The notes beneath the pieces are model-generated. The model had not been told where the DNA came from. It did not search any database and saw only the letters and a list, made by a program, of their open reading frames with translations. A DNA stretch of 64,000 nucleotides, taken from contig JAZNSG010000046.1 of NCBI GenBank assembly GCA_045591035.1, positions 12,621-76,620 on the forward strand, given 5' to 3'. A program made the position numbers and the translations under genes. The DNA is from SIG440 sp045591035 (lineage in GTDB: Bacteria > Bacillota > Clostridia > Monoglobales > Monoglobaceae). Positions 15,212-24,659 of this stretch are shown piece after piece. The stretch's first letter is position 1. Every line of letters starts with the position of its first letter.

Positions 15212-18200
15212 TTGGTACATCCGGTGAAGCTTGGCAGAAACACCCGAATGAGTTACGGAAAGATAAGAGAAGTCATTGATATGCCGAATCTTATTGAAAT
15301 CCAAAAAAATTCATATGAGTGGTTTTTGCGCGAAGGTCTTAAAGAGGTATTCCACGACGTGTCGCCCATTACGGATTATTCAGGGAATTTGATTCTTGAA
15401 TTTATTGATTACAGAATCGATATGAATCCGAAATATGACATTGAAGAATGCAAAGAGCGTGATGCAACGTACGCTGCTCCCCTCAGAGTTAAAGTTCGGC
15501 TTATTAATAAAGAAACAGGCGAAGTTAAGGAACAAGAAATTTTCATGGGTGATTTCCCCATTATGACACCTTCAGGCACCTTTATTATTAATGGTGCTGA
15601 AAGAGTTATTGTCAGCCAGCTTGTTCGTGCACCATCGGTGTATTTTGATGAAAAGTTCGACAAAATCGGCAAAAAGCTTTTCTCGTCTCAGGTTATCCCC
15701 AATCGTGGTGCGTGGCTTGAATACGAAACCGACAGCAATGACCTTTTCCATGTAAAAATAGATAAAATGAGAAAAACTCCTATCACCGTTCTCATCCGTG
15801 CTTTGGGCTTCGGTACAGACGCTGAGATTACGGAGCTTTTTGGTGAGGACGAAAGACTTCTCCGCACAATGGAGAAGGATACCACCAAGACCGCAGACGA
15901 AGGCTTGTTGGAAATCTACCGCAAATTACGTCCCGGTGAGCCTCCCACAATTGAAAGTGCAAAGTCATTGCTTACTAACCTCTTCTTTGATCCAAAGAGA
16001 TATGACCTTGCCCGTGTTGGCCGTTTCAAGTTCAACAAAAAACTTGCCCTTGATGAAAGAATAGTTGACAGAATTTCTGCCGAAAATCTTGTTGACCCCG
16101 AAACAGGCGAACTTATTGTTGCTGCAGACGAAAAAATTACAAAAGAAATGGCGGTTGCTCTTGAAAGATTAGGTGTGAATGCTGTTTCGGTAAAAACCGA
16201 AGACGGTCAGGTTACCCGTGTTCTTTCAAACGGCATGGTTGATATGTCTCTTCTTGTGGATTACAACCCCCGTGATTATGAAATAAACGAAAAGGTTCGC
16301 TACAGCGTTCTTAAAGAAATCATAGCAGAATTCCCCGATATGAATTCAGATGAATTCAAGGCAGCGCTTCGTGAACGTCGTGACGAGCTTATTCCCCGTC
16401 ACATTGTTGTTGATGATATTATTGCATCAATCTCTTATATCGGCAACTTAGCTGCAGGTATAGGCGATATTGATGATATTGACCATCTTGGAAACCGTCG
16501 TCTCCGCAGTGTTGGTGAACTTCTTCAGAACCAGTTCAGAATCGGTCTTTCAAGAATGGAAAGAGTTGTTCGTGAGAGAATGTCTACTCAGGATTTGGAT
16601 TCCATCACTCCCCAGACTCTTATAAACATTCGTCCTGTGACATCTGCTGTTAAAGAATTCTTTGGTTCTTCACAGCTTTCACAGTTTATGGACCAGATTA
16701 ACCCTCTTGGTGAGCTTACTCACAAGAGAAGACTTTCAGCACTCGGTCCCGGTGGTCTTTCTCGTGAAAGAGCCGGATTTGAGGTGCGTGACGTTCATCA
16801 CTCACACTACAGCCGCATGTGTCCCATTGAGACACCTGAAGGTCCGAACATCGGTCTTATCAACTCACTTTCCGGTTTTGCAAAGGTTAATGAGTATGGC
16901 TTTATTGAAGCTCCTTACCGCAAGGTTGACAAAGAGACAGGCTGTGTTACCGATGAGGTTGAATATATGACAGCTGACTTTGAGGACGGATTCTATATCG
17001 CCCAGGCAAACGAACCGATTGCAGAGGACGGAAAGTTCATTGCTAAAAAGGTTGTTACAAGATACAAAGACCAGTTCCTTGAAGTAAACGCAGAACCCGG
17101 CAAATGCCGAGTTGACTATATGGACGTATCACCGAGACAGGTTACATCAATTGCAACAGCAATGATTCCCTTCCTTGAGAACGATGATGCTAACCGTGCG
17201 CTTATGGGTTCAAACATGCAGCGTCAGGCTGTTCCACTTCTTCTTCCCGAATCGCCTATTATCGGCACGGGTATGGAGTTCAAGGCTGCCCGTGACTCAG
17301 GTGTTTGTATCCTTGCTAAAAACAGCGGTACAGTTTCAAAGGTATCTGCTCGTTATATTGAAATTAAAAACGATGACGGTGAAACAGATTCTTACAAACT
17401 CATAAAATTCACCCGTTCAAACCAGGGTATGTGCATAAATCAGCGCCCCATTGTTGTTGAAGGTGAAAGAGTTGAGAAGGGCGACATTATTGCCGACGGT
17501 CCTTCCACAAAGAATGGTGAAATCGGACTTGGAAGAAACATCCTTATCGGCTTTATGACCTGGGAAGGTTATAACTACGAGGATGCTATGCTCGTAAACG
17601 AGAGATTGGTTAAGGAGGACATTCTTACCTCTATTCATATCGAAGAATACGAGATTGAGTCCCGTGATACAAAGCTCGGCCCGGAAGAGATTACCCGTGA
17701 TATCCCCAACGTGGGCGATGACGCTCTCCGTGATTTGGATGAGAGAGGTATTATCCGTATTGGTGCTGAGGTAGAAAGCGGGGATATCCTTGTTGGTAAA
17801 GTTACTCCCAAGGGTGAAACCGAGCTTTCTGCAGAAGAAAGACTTCTCCGTGCAATCTTCGGAGAAAAAGCCCGTGAGGTTCGAGATACATCACTTCGCG
17901 TTCCCCATGGTGAATATGGTATTATTGTTGATGTTAAAGTATTTACACGTGAAAACAGCGACGAGCTGCCCCCCGGTGTAAATCAGATAGTTCGCTGCTA
18001 CATTGCTCAGAAGAGAAAGATTTCTGTGGGTGATAAGATGGCAGGTCGTCATGGTAACAAGGGTGTTATTTCAAGAATTCTGCCCGAAGAAGATATGCCA
18101 TTCCTTCCCGATGGAACACCCCTCCAGATAGTGCTTAACCCCTTGGGCGTACCTTCGCGTATGAACATCGGACAGGTACTTGAGGTGCACTTGGGATATG

Positions 18201-18973
18201 CAGCAAAGGCTCTTGGCTGGAAGGTTGCAACTCCCGTATTTGACGGAGCAAACGAAGAAGATATTATGGACGCACTGGAACAGGCTGGATATGACCGAGA
18301 CGGAAAGACTGTTCTCTATGACGGAAGAACAGGTGAGCCTTTTGATAACCGTGTAACGGTTGGATATATGCATATGCTCAAACTTGCTCACTTGGTTGAT
18401 GACAAAATCCATGCCCGCTCAACAGGTCCTTACTCACTTGTTACTCAGCAGCCCCTTGGTGGTAAAGCTCAGTTCGGTGGACAGAGATTCGGTGAAATGG
18501 AAGTTTGGGCTTTGGAGGCTTATGGTGCAGCTTATACACTTCAGGAAATCCTGACAGTTAAGTCGGATGACGTGGTTGGCCGTGTAAAAACCTATGAAGC
18601 AATAGTCAAAGGCGAGAATATTCCAAAGCCGGGTATTCCTGAATCCTTTAAGGTTCTTATAAAGGAACTCCAGAGCTTGGCTCTTGATGTTACAGTCCTT
18701 GATGCAGACGGAAATGAAGTTATTCTTAAAGAGTCGGTTGACGACGAACCCGATGCACTTGCTGTCAATATTGACAGAAATGAGGACGCTCCCGATAATC
18801 ATTATGAAGAAGCTGATGATAGTGAATTCCACGAGGATGACCTTATTGACAGCGACCTCTTCTATGATTTTGAGGACACTGTTTCGGAAGATTCCATGGA
18901 CGATGACGATATGGTTGGTTTCGACGAAGACAGCTTCGTTGACGATGAGTCTGTGGCAGAAGAAGAGTTTTAA
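15212..18973 (+). CDS. rpoB: DNA-directed RNA polymerase subunit beta
   Basis: A 1253-residue beta subunit of RNA polymerase. The start is the TTG at 15212, with GAGGTG six bases upstream; it gives the (M)VHPVKLGRNTRMSY N-terminus usual in Clostridia, while the longer frame adds residues unlike the family. Landmarks include the rifampicin-site region with FFGSSQLSQFMDQ and HKRRLSALGPGG, the catalytic-core blocks GYNYEDAML and GDKMAGRHGNKGV, and the C-terminal KAQFGGQRFGEMEVWAL that docks with beta-prime. The rifampicin pocket residues look wild type. The last 75 residues are an acidic, low-complexity tail rich in Asp/Glu, longer than in most Firmicutes. The gene is followed by rpoC after 100 bases. 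Confidence 0.97.
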   Translation: MVHPVKLGRNTRMSYGKIREVIDMPNLIEIQKNSYEWFLREGLKEVFHDVSPITDYSGNLILEFIDYRIDMNPKYDIEECKERDATYAAPLRVKVRLINKETGEVKEQEIFMGDFPIMTPSGTFIINGAERVIVSQLVRAPSVYFDEKFDKIGKKLFSSQVIPNRGAWLEYETDSNDLFHVKIDKMRKTPITVLIRALGFGTDAEITELFGEDERLLRTMEKDTTKTADEGLLEIYRKLRPGEPPTIESAKSLLTNLFFDPKRYDLARVGRFKFNKKLALDERIVDRISAENLVDPETGELIVAADEKITKEMAVALERLGVNAVSVKTEDGQVTRVLSNGMVDMSLLVDYNPRDYEINEKVRYSVLKEIIAEFPDMNSDEFKAALRERRDELIPRHIVVDDIIASISYIGNLAAGIGDIDDIDHLGNRRLRSVGELLQNQFRIGLSRMERVVRERMSTQDLDSITPQTLINIRPVTSAVKEFFGSSQLSQFMDQINPLGELTHKRRLSALGPGGLSRERAGFEVRDVHHSHYSRMCPIETPEGPNIGLINSLSGFAKVNEYGFIEAPYRKVDKETGCVTDEVEYMTADFEDGFYIAQANEPIAEDGKFIAKKVVTRYKDQFLEVNAEPGKCRVDYMDVSPRQVTSIATAMIPFLENDDANRALMGSNMQRQAVPLLLPESPIIGTGMEFKAARDSGVCILAKNSGTVSKVSARYIEIKNDDGETDSYKLIKFTRSNQGMCINQRPIVVEGERVEKGDIIADGPSTKNGEIGLGRNILIGFMTWEGYNYEDAMLVNERLVKEDILTSIHIEEYEIESRDTKLGPEEITRDIPNVGDDALRDLDERGIIRIGAEVESGDILVGKVTPKGETELSAEERLLRAIFGEKAREVRDTSLRVPHGEYGIIVDVKVFTRENSDELPPGVNQIVRCYIAQKRKISVGDKMAGRHGNKGVISRILPEEDMPFLPDGTPLQIVLNPLGVPSRMNIGQVLEVHLGYAAKALGWKVATPVFDGANEEDIMDALEQAGYDRDGKTVLYDGRTGEPFDNRVTVGYMHMLKLAHLVDDKIHARSTGPYSLVTQQPLGGKAQFGGQRFGEMEVWALEAYGAAYTLQEILTVKSDDVVGRVKTYEAIVKGENIPKPGIPESFKVLIKELQSLALDVTVLDADGNEVILKESVDDEPDALAVNIDRNEDAPDNHYEEADDSEFHEDDLIDSDLFYDFEDTVSEDSMDDDDMVGFDEDSFVDDESVAEEEF

Positions 18974-19073
18974 TCCGGAATTTCCTTTGAAAACTTAAAA
19001 CCGTTCCCCCAGCGCTCATAGTGGTGGACGGATGCTTGATTATCTTTGTGAGCAGAAAGTCGAGTGATATATT

Positions 19074-22000
19074 ATGAGTGAAAATCAAACATTTGATGCC
19101 ATTCAGATAGGCCTTGCTTCTCCTGAAAAGATTAGAGAATGGTCTCATGGTGAAGTTAAAAAGCCTGAAACTATAAATTACAGAACCTTAAAGCCCGAAA
19201 AAGACGGACTTTTCTGCGAAAAAATCTTTGGTCCTCAAAAGGACTGGGAATGTCACTGCGGAAAGTACAAAAGGGTTCGCTATAAAGGCGTTGTTTGTGA
19301 CCGCTGTGGCGTTGAAGTTACCCGTTCAAAGGTTCGTCGTGAAAGAATGGGACATATTGAACTTGCTGTTCCGGTATCACATATCTGGTATTTTAAGGGA
19401 ATACCAAGCCGTATGGGTCTTATCCTTGATATGTCTCCGCGTCTTTTGGAAAAAGTGCTTTATTTCGCAGCATATGTGGTTATTGACCCGGGCAAGACAG
19501 GGCTTATGAAAAATCAAATCTTAAGCGAAAGAGAATATCGCGAAGAATGTGAAAAGTATGGTAATGATGCTTTCCGTGCCGGTATGGGTGCAGAGGCTGT
19601 TCTTGAAATGCTGAAAGAGATTGACCTTGAAGCACTTTATGAAGAACTCAAGGCAGACCTTGAGGGCGCAAAGGGCCAGAAGAAAATCCGTACAGTTCGT
19701 CGACTTGAGGTGGTTGATTCATTCCGTCAATCAGGCAACAAACCTGAATGGATGATTATGCCCGTTCTTCCGGTTATTCCACCTGAAATCAGACCTATGG
19801 TTCAGCTTGATGGCGGCAGATTTGCCACTTCTGACCTTAATGATTTGTACAGAAGAGTTATAAACAGAAACAATCGTCTTAAGAGACTCCTTGACCTTGG
19901 TGCTCCTGAGATTATTGTTCGCAACGAAAAGAGAATGCTTCAGGAGGCAGTCGACGCGCTCATAGACAACGGCCGTCGCGGCAGACCTGTTACAGGTCCC
20001 GGAAACCGTCCCCTTAAATCCCTTTCGGACATGCTGAAAGGTAAGCAGGGTCGTTTCCGTCAGAACCTTCTCGGTAAGCGTGTTGACTATTCAGGTCGTT
20101 CGGTTATCGTTGTAGGTCCTGAACTTAAGATTTATCAGTGTGGTTTGCCAAAGAGAATGGCTTTGGAGCTTTTCAAACCATTTGTTATGAAAAAATTGGT
20201 TAATGACGGTCTGGCACACAACATAAAATCCGCAAAGCGTATGGTTGAACGTGTTCGTCCTGAGGTTTGGGATGTGCTTGAAAGCGTAATTTCAGAGCAT
20301 CCTGTGCTTCTTAACCGTGCACCTACACTTCACAGACTTGGTATTCAGGCATTTGAACCCGTACTTGTTGAGGGCAAAGCTTTGAAGCTTCATCCTCTTG
20401 TATGTACTGCGTTTAATGCTGACTTTGATGGTGACCAGATGGCTGTTCACCTTCCCCTTTCAGCAGAGGCTCAGGCTGAGGCAAGATTCCTTATGCTTTC
20501 AGCAAACAACCTGCTGAAACCCCAGGATGGTGCTCCTGTTACTGTTCCTACTCAGGATATGGTTCTCGGAAGCTACTATCTCACAATTCAGATTGACAAC
20601 GAGCTTGGCGCAGGTAAGGTGTTCACCTCTGAAGATGAGGCAACATTGGCTTATGCTAACGGAGCTGTTGGTCTTCATGCTCCAATTAAAGTTCGCGTTA
20701 CCCGTGAAATAGACGGTGAAAAGGTAACAGGCATCATTGATGCAACTGTTGGACGTCTTATCTTCAATGAAAAGATTCCCCAGGATTTGGGCTTTGTTGA
20801 CAGAAGTCTTCCTGAGAACAAACTTGCCCTTGAGGTTGCATTCCGTGTTGACAAGAAAAAGCTCGGACAAATTATTGACAAGAGCATAAAGATTCACGGA
20901 ATTACCGAAACTGCTACCCTTCTCGATGATGTTAAGGCTATGGGCTTCAGATATTCTACCCGCGGCGCTATTACTGTGGGTGTTTCGGATATCGAAATCC
21001 CTGAAGAAAAGAAAACGCTTCTTGCCGAGGCTGAGGCTGAGATTGATGTTATTACAAAGAAATACCTTCGTGGTATGCTTACTGATGAAGAAAGATACGA
21101 AAAGGTAATAAAAATTTGGTCCGACACATCCAACAAGGTTACCGATGCACTTATGAAGAATCTGGATGAGCTTAATCCTATCTTCATGATGGCTAACTCA
21201 GGTGCTCGTGGTAGTGTGAACCAGATTCGTCAGCTTGGCGCTATGCGTGGACTTATGGCGGATACATCAGGCCGCACAATCGAAATTCCTATTCGTGCAA
21301 ACTTCCGTGAAGGGCTTACCGTTCTTGAATACTTCATTTCAACTCACGGTGCTCGTAAAGGCCTTACAGATACAGCTCTTCGTACAGCTGACTCAGGTTA
21401 TCTTACCCGTCGTCTTGTTGACGTTTCTCAGGATGTTATTATCCGTGAAGATGATTGTGGTACTGATGATGGTATCATAGTTAAGGACATCAAGGACGGA
21501 AACGAAATCATCGAGAAGCTCAAAGACCGCCTTGTGGGAAGAACCGCTTGTGAAAATGTTGTTCATCCTGAAACAGGTGAGGTTCTTTGTGAAAAGAACA
21601 ATATGATTTCACCCAAAGCCGCAGAAAAGATAATTGCTGCAGGTATTGAATCTGTTAAAATCCGCAGTGTGCTCAAGTGCCGCTCTAAGTATGGCGTTTG
21701 TGCTAAGTGCTATGGTCACAACCTTGCAAACGGTGAAGCTGTTAACATTGGTGAGGCAGTTGGTATTATTGCGGCTCAGTCTATCGGTGAACCCGGTACA
21801 CAGCTTACCATGCGTACCTTCCATGCCGGCGGTGTTGCGGGTGACGATATTACTCAGGGTCTTCCCCGTGTTGAAGAACTTTTTGAAGCAAGAAAGCCAA
21901 AGGGTCTTGCAATCATAGCTGAAATTGGCGGACGTGTTCAGATAAGCGAGAACAAAAAGAAACGTGAAGTTACTATTTTGGATGACGAAAACGGAAATGC

Positions 22001-22598
22001 TGCAACCTATCTTATCCCTTATGGTTCAAGAATAAAGGTTCATGACGGAGACGTTATTGAAGCAGGTGACGAACTCACAGAAGGTTCCGTAAATCCCCAT
22101 GATATTCTTGCAATCAAAGGATATACCTCTGTTCAGGACTATCTCATTCAGGAAGTTCAGAGAGTTTATCGACTCCAGGGTGTTGATATCAATGACAAGC
22201 ATATTGAGGTCATTGTAAGACAGATGATGCACAAGGTTAAGATAGAAGACGCCGGGGATACAAACTTCCTCACAGGCTCACTTGTTGAAAGATATGAGCT
22301 TGAAAGAGTGAACCAGCAAATGGCTGCTGAAGGCAAAGCCGAGGCTGTTCATTCAGAGGTTCTTATGGGTATCACAAAAGCTGCTCTTGCAACAGATTCC
22401 TTCTTGTCGGCGGCATCCTTCCAGGAGACAACCCGTGTTCTTACAGATGCGGCAATTAAAGGCAAGATTGACCCGCTTCTCGGACTTAAGGAAAATGTTA
22501 TTATCGGTAAACTTGTTCCTGCCGGAACAGGAATGCCCACATACAGCAATGTTGATGTTGTTCCCACCGAGGTTTCCGAAGATAGCATATTCATGTAA
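19074..22598 (+). CDS. rpoC: DNA-directed RNA polymerase subunit beta'
   Basis: A 1174-residue beta-prime subunit. The N-terminal zinc site is visible as CHCGKY...CDRCGVEV near residues 60-80. The catalytic metal motif NADFDGDQMAVHLP lies near 450, with the bridge-helix/trigger-loop block GEPGTQLTMRTFHAGG near 900 and the second zinc site (CRSKYGVCAKCYGHNLANG, preceded by C at LKC) near 870. Length is that of the compact Firmicutes form, without the large insertions of proteobacteria. It starts with MSENQTFDAIQIGLASPEKI, which fits the family. It is the second gene of an rpoBC operon ending in a strong terminator; rpsL/rpsG, which often follow, are absent here. Confidence 0.97.
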   Translation: MSENQTFDAIQIGLASPEKIREWSHGEVKKPETINYRTLKPEKDGLFCEKIFGPQKDWECHCGKYKRVRYKGVVCDRCGVEVTRSKVRRERMGHIELAVPVSHIWYFKGIPSRMGLILDMSPRLLEKVLYFAAYVVIDPGKTGLMKNQILSEREYREECEKYGNDAFRAGMGAEAVLEMLKEIDLEALYEELKADLEGAKGQKKIRTVRRLEVVDSFRQSGNKPEWMIMPVLPVIPPEIRPMVQLDGGRFATSDLNDLYRRVINRNNRLKRLLDLGAPEIIVRNEKRMLQEAVDALIDNGRRGRPVTGPGNRPLKSLSDMLKGKQGRFRQNLLGKRVDYSGRSVIVVGPELKIYQCGLPKRMALELFKPFVMKKLVNDGLAHNIKSAKRMVERVRPEVWDVLESVISEHPVLLNRAPTLHRLGIQAFEPVLVEGKALKLHPLVCTAFNADFDGDQMAVHLPLSAEAQAEARFLMLSANNLLKPQDGAPVTVPTQDMVLGSYYLTIQIDNELGAGKVFTSEDEATLAYANGAVGLHAPIKVRVTREIDGEKVTGIIDATVGRLIFNEKIPQDLGFVDRSLPENKLALEVAFRVDKKKLGQIIDKSIKIHGITETATLLDDVKAMGFRYSTRGAITVGVSDIEIPEEKKTLLAEAEAEIDVITKKYLRGMLTDEERYEKVIKIWSDTSNKVTDALMKNLDELNPIFMMANSGARGSVNQIRQLGAMRGLMADTSGRTIEIPIRANFREGLTVLEYFISTHGARKGLTDTALRTADSGYLTRRLVDVSQDVIIREDDCGTDDGIIVKDIKDGNEIIEKLKDRLVGRTACENVVHPETGEVLCEKNNMISPKAAEKIIAAGIESVKIRSVLKCRSKYGVCAKCYGHNLANGEAVNIGEAVGIIAAQSIGEPGTQLTMRTFHAGGVAGDDITQGLPRVEELFEARKPKGLAIIAEIGGRVQISENKKKREVTILDDENGNAATYLIPYGSRIKVHDGDVIEAGDELTEGSVNPHDILAIKGYTSVQDYLIQEVQRVYRLQGVDINDKHIEVIVRQMMHKVKIEDAGDTNFLTGSLVERYELERVNQQMAAEGKAEAVHSEVLMGITKAALATDSFLSAASFQETTRVLTDAAIKGKIDPLLGLKENVIIGKLVPAGTGMPTYSNVDVVPTEVSEDSIFM

Positions 22599-22607
22599 CA
22601 AAAAGCT

Positions 22608-22648
22608 AAAAGCTGTTAAACGCATTTGCGTTTAACAGCTTTTTTTTG
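22608..22648 (+). terminator. rpoBC terminator
   Basis: Stem of 17 bases, AAAAGCTGTTAAACGCA paired around TT with 22627-22643, followed by a run of seven or more T residues, ten bases after the rpoC stop. Confidence 0.9.
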
Positions 22649-23127
22649 TATAACGAAAAACCTGATAATCCTTGCGTGGCGGCATTCTGAACTCCCCCCG
22701 CTGTCATTCTGAACGCAGTGAAGAATCTCCTTAGGCTCCCTTGTGCAAAGGGAGCTGTCGAATGTAGTGAGACTGAGGGATTGTAATCATTCCCGTTTCC
22801 ACTTTTTTAGAAAAAGTGGAGCAAAAACTGTTGCGCCAAAGTCAGAGCCTGACAGAGACTAGTTCCCTCGTCACAAATTTCTCCGCCGTCTTCGGTAACC
22901 CGATATATATCGGGTTGCTTGACTAAAAATGCCGAAGGTCGGGAACTAAAATATTTTCGGCATTTTTGCGAAGAAATTTCTTTCTCGTTTACAATTCTCT
23001 GTATGCCTCCGCCTTTTTAAAGGGCGCCGATTTTTCTGCCCGTCTTTGGGGGAAGAAGACCCACTTGTCATTCGAAGCGCAGTGAAGAATCTAAAAGCTC
23101 CCATGGAGTAAAGGTTATACAATGTCC
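22649..23127. repeat. gene-free repeat region with dispersed clostridial-type motifs
   Basis: No convincing gene is present in these 480 bases. A motif of 27 bases containing GTCATTCTGAACGCAGTG (22702-22728) recurs with a few changes at 23066-23092. GGCTCCCTTGTGCAAAGGGA (from 22734) is a hairpin of a kind I associate with dispersed repeats in gut Clostridia. Other hairpins: CCACTTTTT/AAAAAGTGG (about 22799-22820), AACCCGATAT/ATATCGGGTT (about 22899-22918) and AAAATGCCGAA/TTCGGCATTTT around 22926-22966. It looks like accumulated small repeat elements. Confidence 0.6.
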
Positions 23128-23164
23128 CAAAAATGAAATATCCCCCGTTATACGGGGGATATTT
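23128..23164 (-). terminator. terminator of the hom-lysC-oad unit
   Basis: Stem AAATATCCCCCG (23136-23147) with CGGGGGATATTT (23153-23164), followed on the minus strand by CATTTTT; just past the oadA stop. Confidence 0.85.
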
Positions 23165-23200
23165 ATTTGTTTTCTGTTTTATGCGGTTTTTAAGTGCCGA

Positions 23201-24598
23201 TTAGGACAAATCAACCACGTTTATGGTTCTGATTTCGTCAGTGCAGTCGCATTCTTTCTGCTTTGAGTCGCGGAAGTCGAAGAATTTCTTTGCTACCTGG
23301 GGGAAGAGTGCATAGCTCAGAACGTCTTCTTCAGATTTTGCAAAGTCCTTTGTTTCTTCGCGATAGTTATCAAGCTCGGGAGCGATTAAATCGGCAGGTC
23401 TTACGGTGATTACCTCTTCATCGCCAATTGCCAGTTTCCGCACTTCTTCGTTAACCTTGCCCGGAAGTCTTCCGTATTCGCCACGAAGGAGTCCCTTTGA
23501 TTCCTTTGAAATCATTTTGTATCTGCCCATAAGAACATTAAGAACTGCCTGAGTGCCGACAATCTGGCTGGTGGGAGTTACAAGGGGAGGATAGCCAAAG
23601 TCTTCACGAACTCTCGGAACTTCTGCAAGAACTTCATAGTACTTATCTTCTGCATTTTGCTGTTTAAGCTGAGAAATAAGGTTTGAAAGCATACCGCCGG
23701 GTACCTGATAAAGAAGGGCATTGGGGTCTACATTGAGAACCTTGGGGTCAAGTGAACCCTCAGTTTTCATTTTATCAGCAATTTTGCGAAAGTGCTCAGC
23801 TGCTTTGCTTAAATCAACCAAATCAAGCCCTGTGTCACGGTCAGTACCTTTCATTGTAGCAACCATAGCCTCGGTTGAGGGGTTTGACGTACCGTTTGCC
23901 AAAGGCGACAGAGCACAGTCAACAATATCAACACCTGCCTGAGCTGCCATAAGGTTTGTCATATCGCCGGTTCCGGCTGTGTTGTGGGTGTGAAGGTGAA
24001 TAGGAACAGAAATATTTTCTTTCAGCTTTTTCACAAGACTGTATGCGTCGTAAGGAAGAAGCAGGTTTGCCATATCCTTGATACAAATGGTGTCTGCCCC
24101 CATTTTTTCAAGCTCTGTTGCAAGTTTTACGAAGTAATCTTCGTTGTGAACAGGGCTTGTGGTGTAGCTTATAGCCGCTTCACAATGTCCACCGTATTCT
24201 TTTACAAACTTAATGGCTGCCTCAAGATTACGGGGGTCGTTAAGAGCGTCAAAAATGCGGACGACATCAATTCCGTTTTCAATTGATTTTTTGCAGAACT
24301 GCTCAACAACGTCATCAGCATAGTGCTTGTAGCCCAGGATGTTCTGACCGCGGAAAAGCATCTGAAGCTTAGTGTTGGGAAGATACTGTTTTAAGGTGCG
24401 AAGTCTTTCCCAGGGGTCTTCGTTTAAAAATCTCATACAAGAGTCAAAGGTTGCGCCGCCCCAGCACTCAAGGGACCAATAGCCAACCTTGTCAAGGGCT
24501 TCAAGTGCGGGAATCATATCCTCAATGCGCATACGTGTAGCGGCCTGGGACTGATGGGCATCACGAAGAATTGTGTCTGTGATATATAATTTTGACAT
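23201..24598 (-). CDS. oadA: oxaloacetate decarboxylase alpha / carboxyltransferase subunit without biotin domain
   Basis: A 465-residue carboxyltransferase of the pyruvate carboxylase/oxaloacetate decarboxylase type. It moves CO2 from oxaloacetate to biotin on a carrier, releasing pyruvate. The barrel shows TDTILRDAHQSQAATRMR near residue 6 (metal and substrate binding Asp), LFRGQNILGYKHYADDVV near 81, ICIKDMAN near 182 containing the carboxylation Lys-Asp pair, and HLHTHNTAGT near 202 with the metal-ligand histidines. It ends near 465 instead of about 590: the C-terminal biotinyl domain is absent and supplied by the separate gene at 26390. It is the last gene of a minus-strand unit with oadB, biotin carrier and oadG. 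Pyruvate carboxylase subunit B is the alternative reading, but the Na+ pump partners favour decarboxylase. Confidence 0.93.
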   Translation of the reverse strand: MSKLYITDTILRDAHQSQAATRMRIEDMIPALEALDKVGYWSLECWGGATFDSCMRFLNEDPWERLRTLKQYLPNTKLQMLFRGQNILGYKHYADDVVEQFCKKSIENGIDVVRIFDALNDPRNLEAAIKFVKEYGGHCEAAISYTTSPVHNEDYFVKLATELEKMGADTICIKDMANLLLPYDAYSLVKKLKENISVPIHLHTHNTAGTGDMTNLMAAQAGVDIVDCALSPLANGTSNPSTEAMVATMKGTDRDTGLDLVDLSKAAEHFRKIADKMKTEGSLDPKVLNVDPNALLYQVPGGMLSNLISQLKQQNAEDKYYEVLAEVPRVREDFGYPPLVTPTSQIVGTQAVLNVLMGRYKMISKESKGLLRGEYGRLPGKVNEEVRKLAIGDEEVITVRPADLIAPELDNYREETKDFAKSEEDVLSYALFPQVAKKFFDFRDSKQKECDCTDEIRTINVVDLS

Positions 24599-24659
24599 AA
24601 ATGCAATAGTCCTTTCTTTTGATTTTGTAAGGGCGCTTTATTTGCGCCCCGGTTATGCA

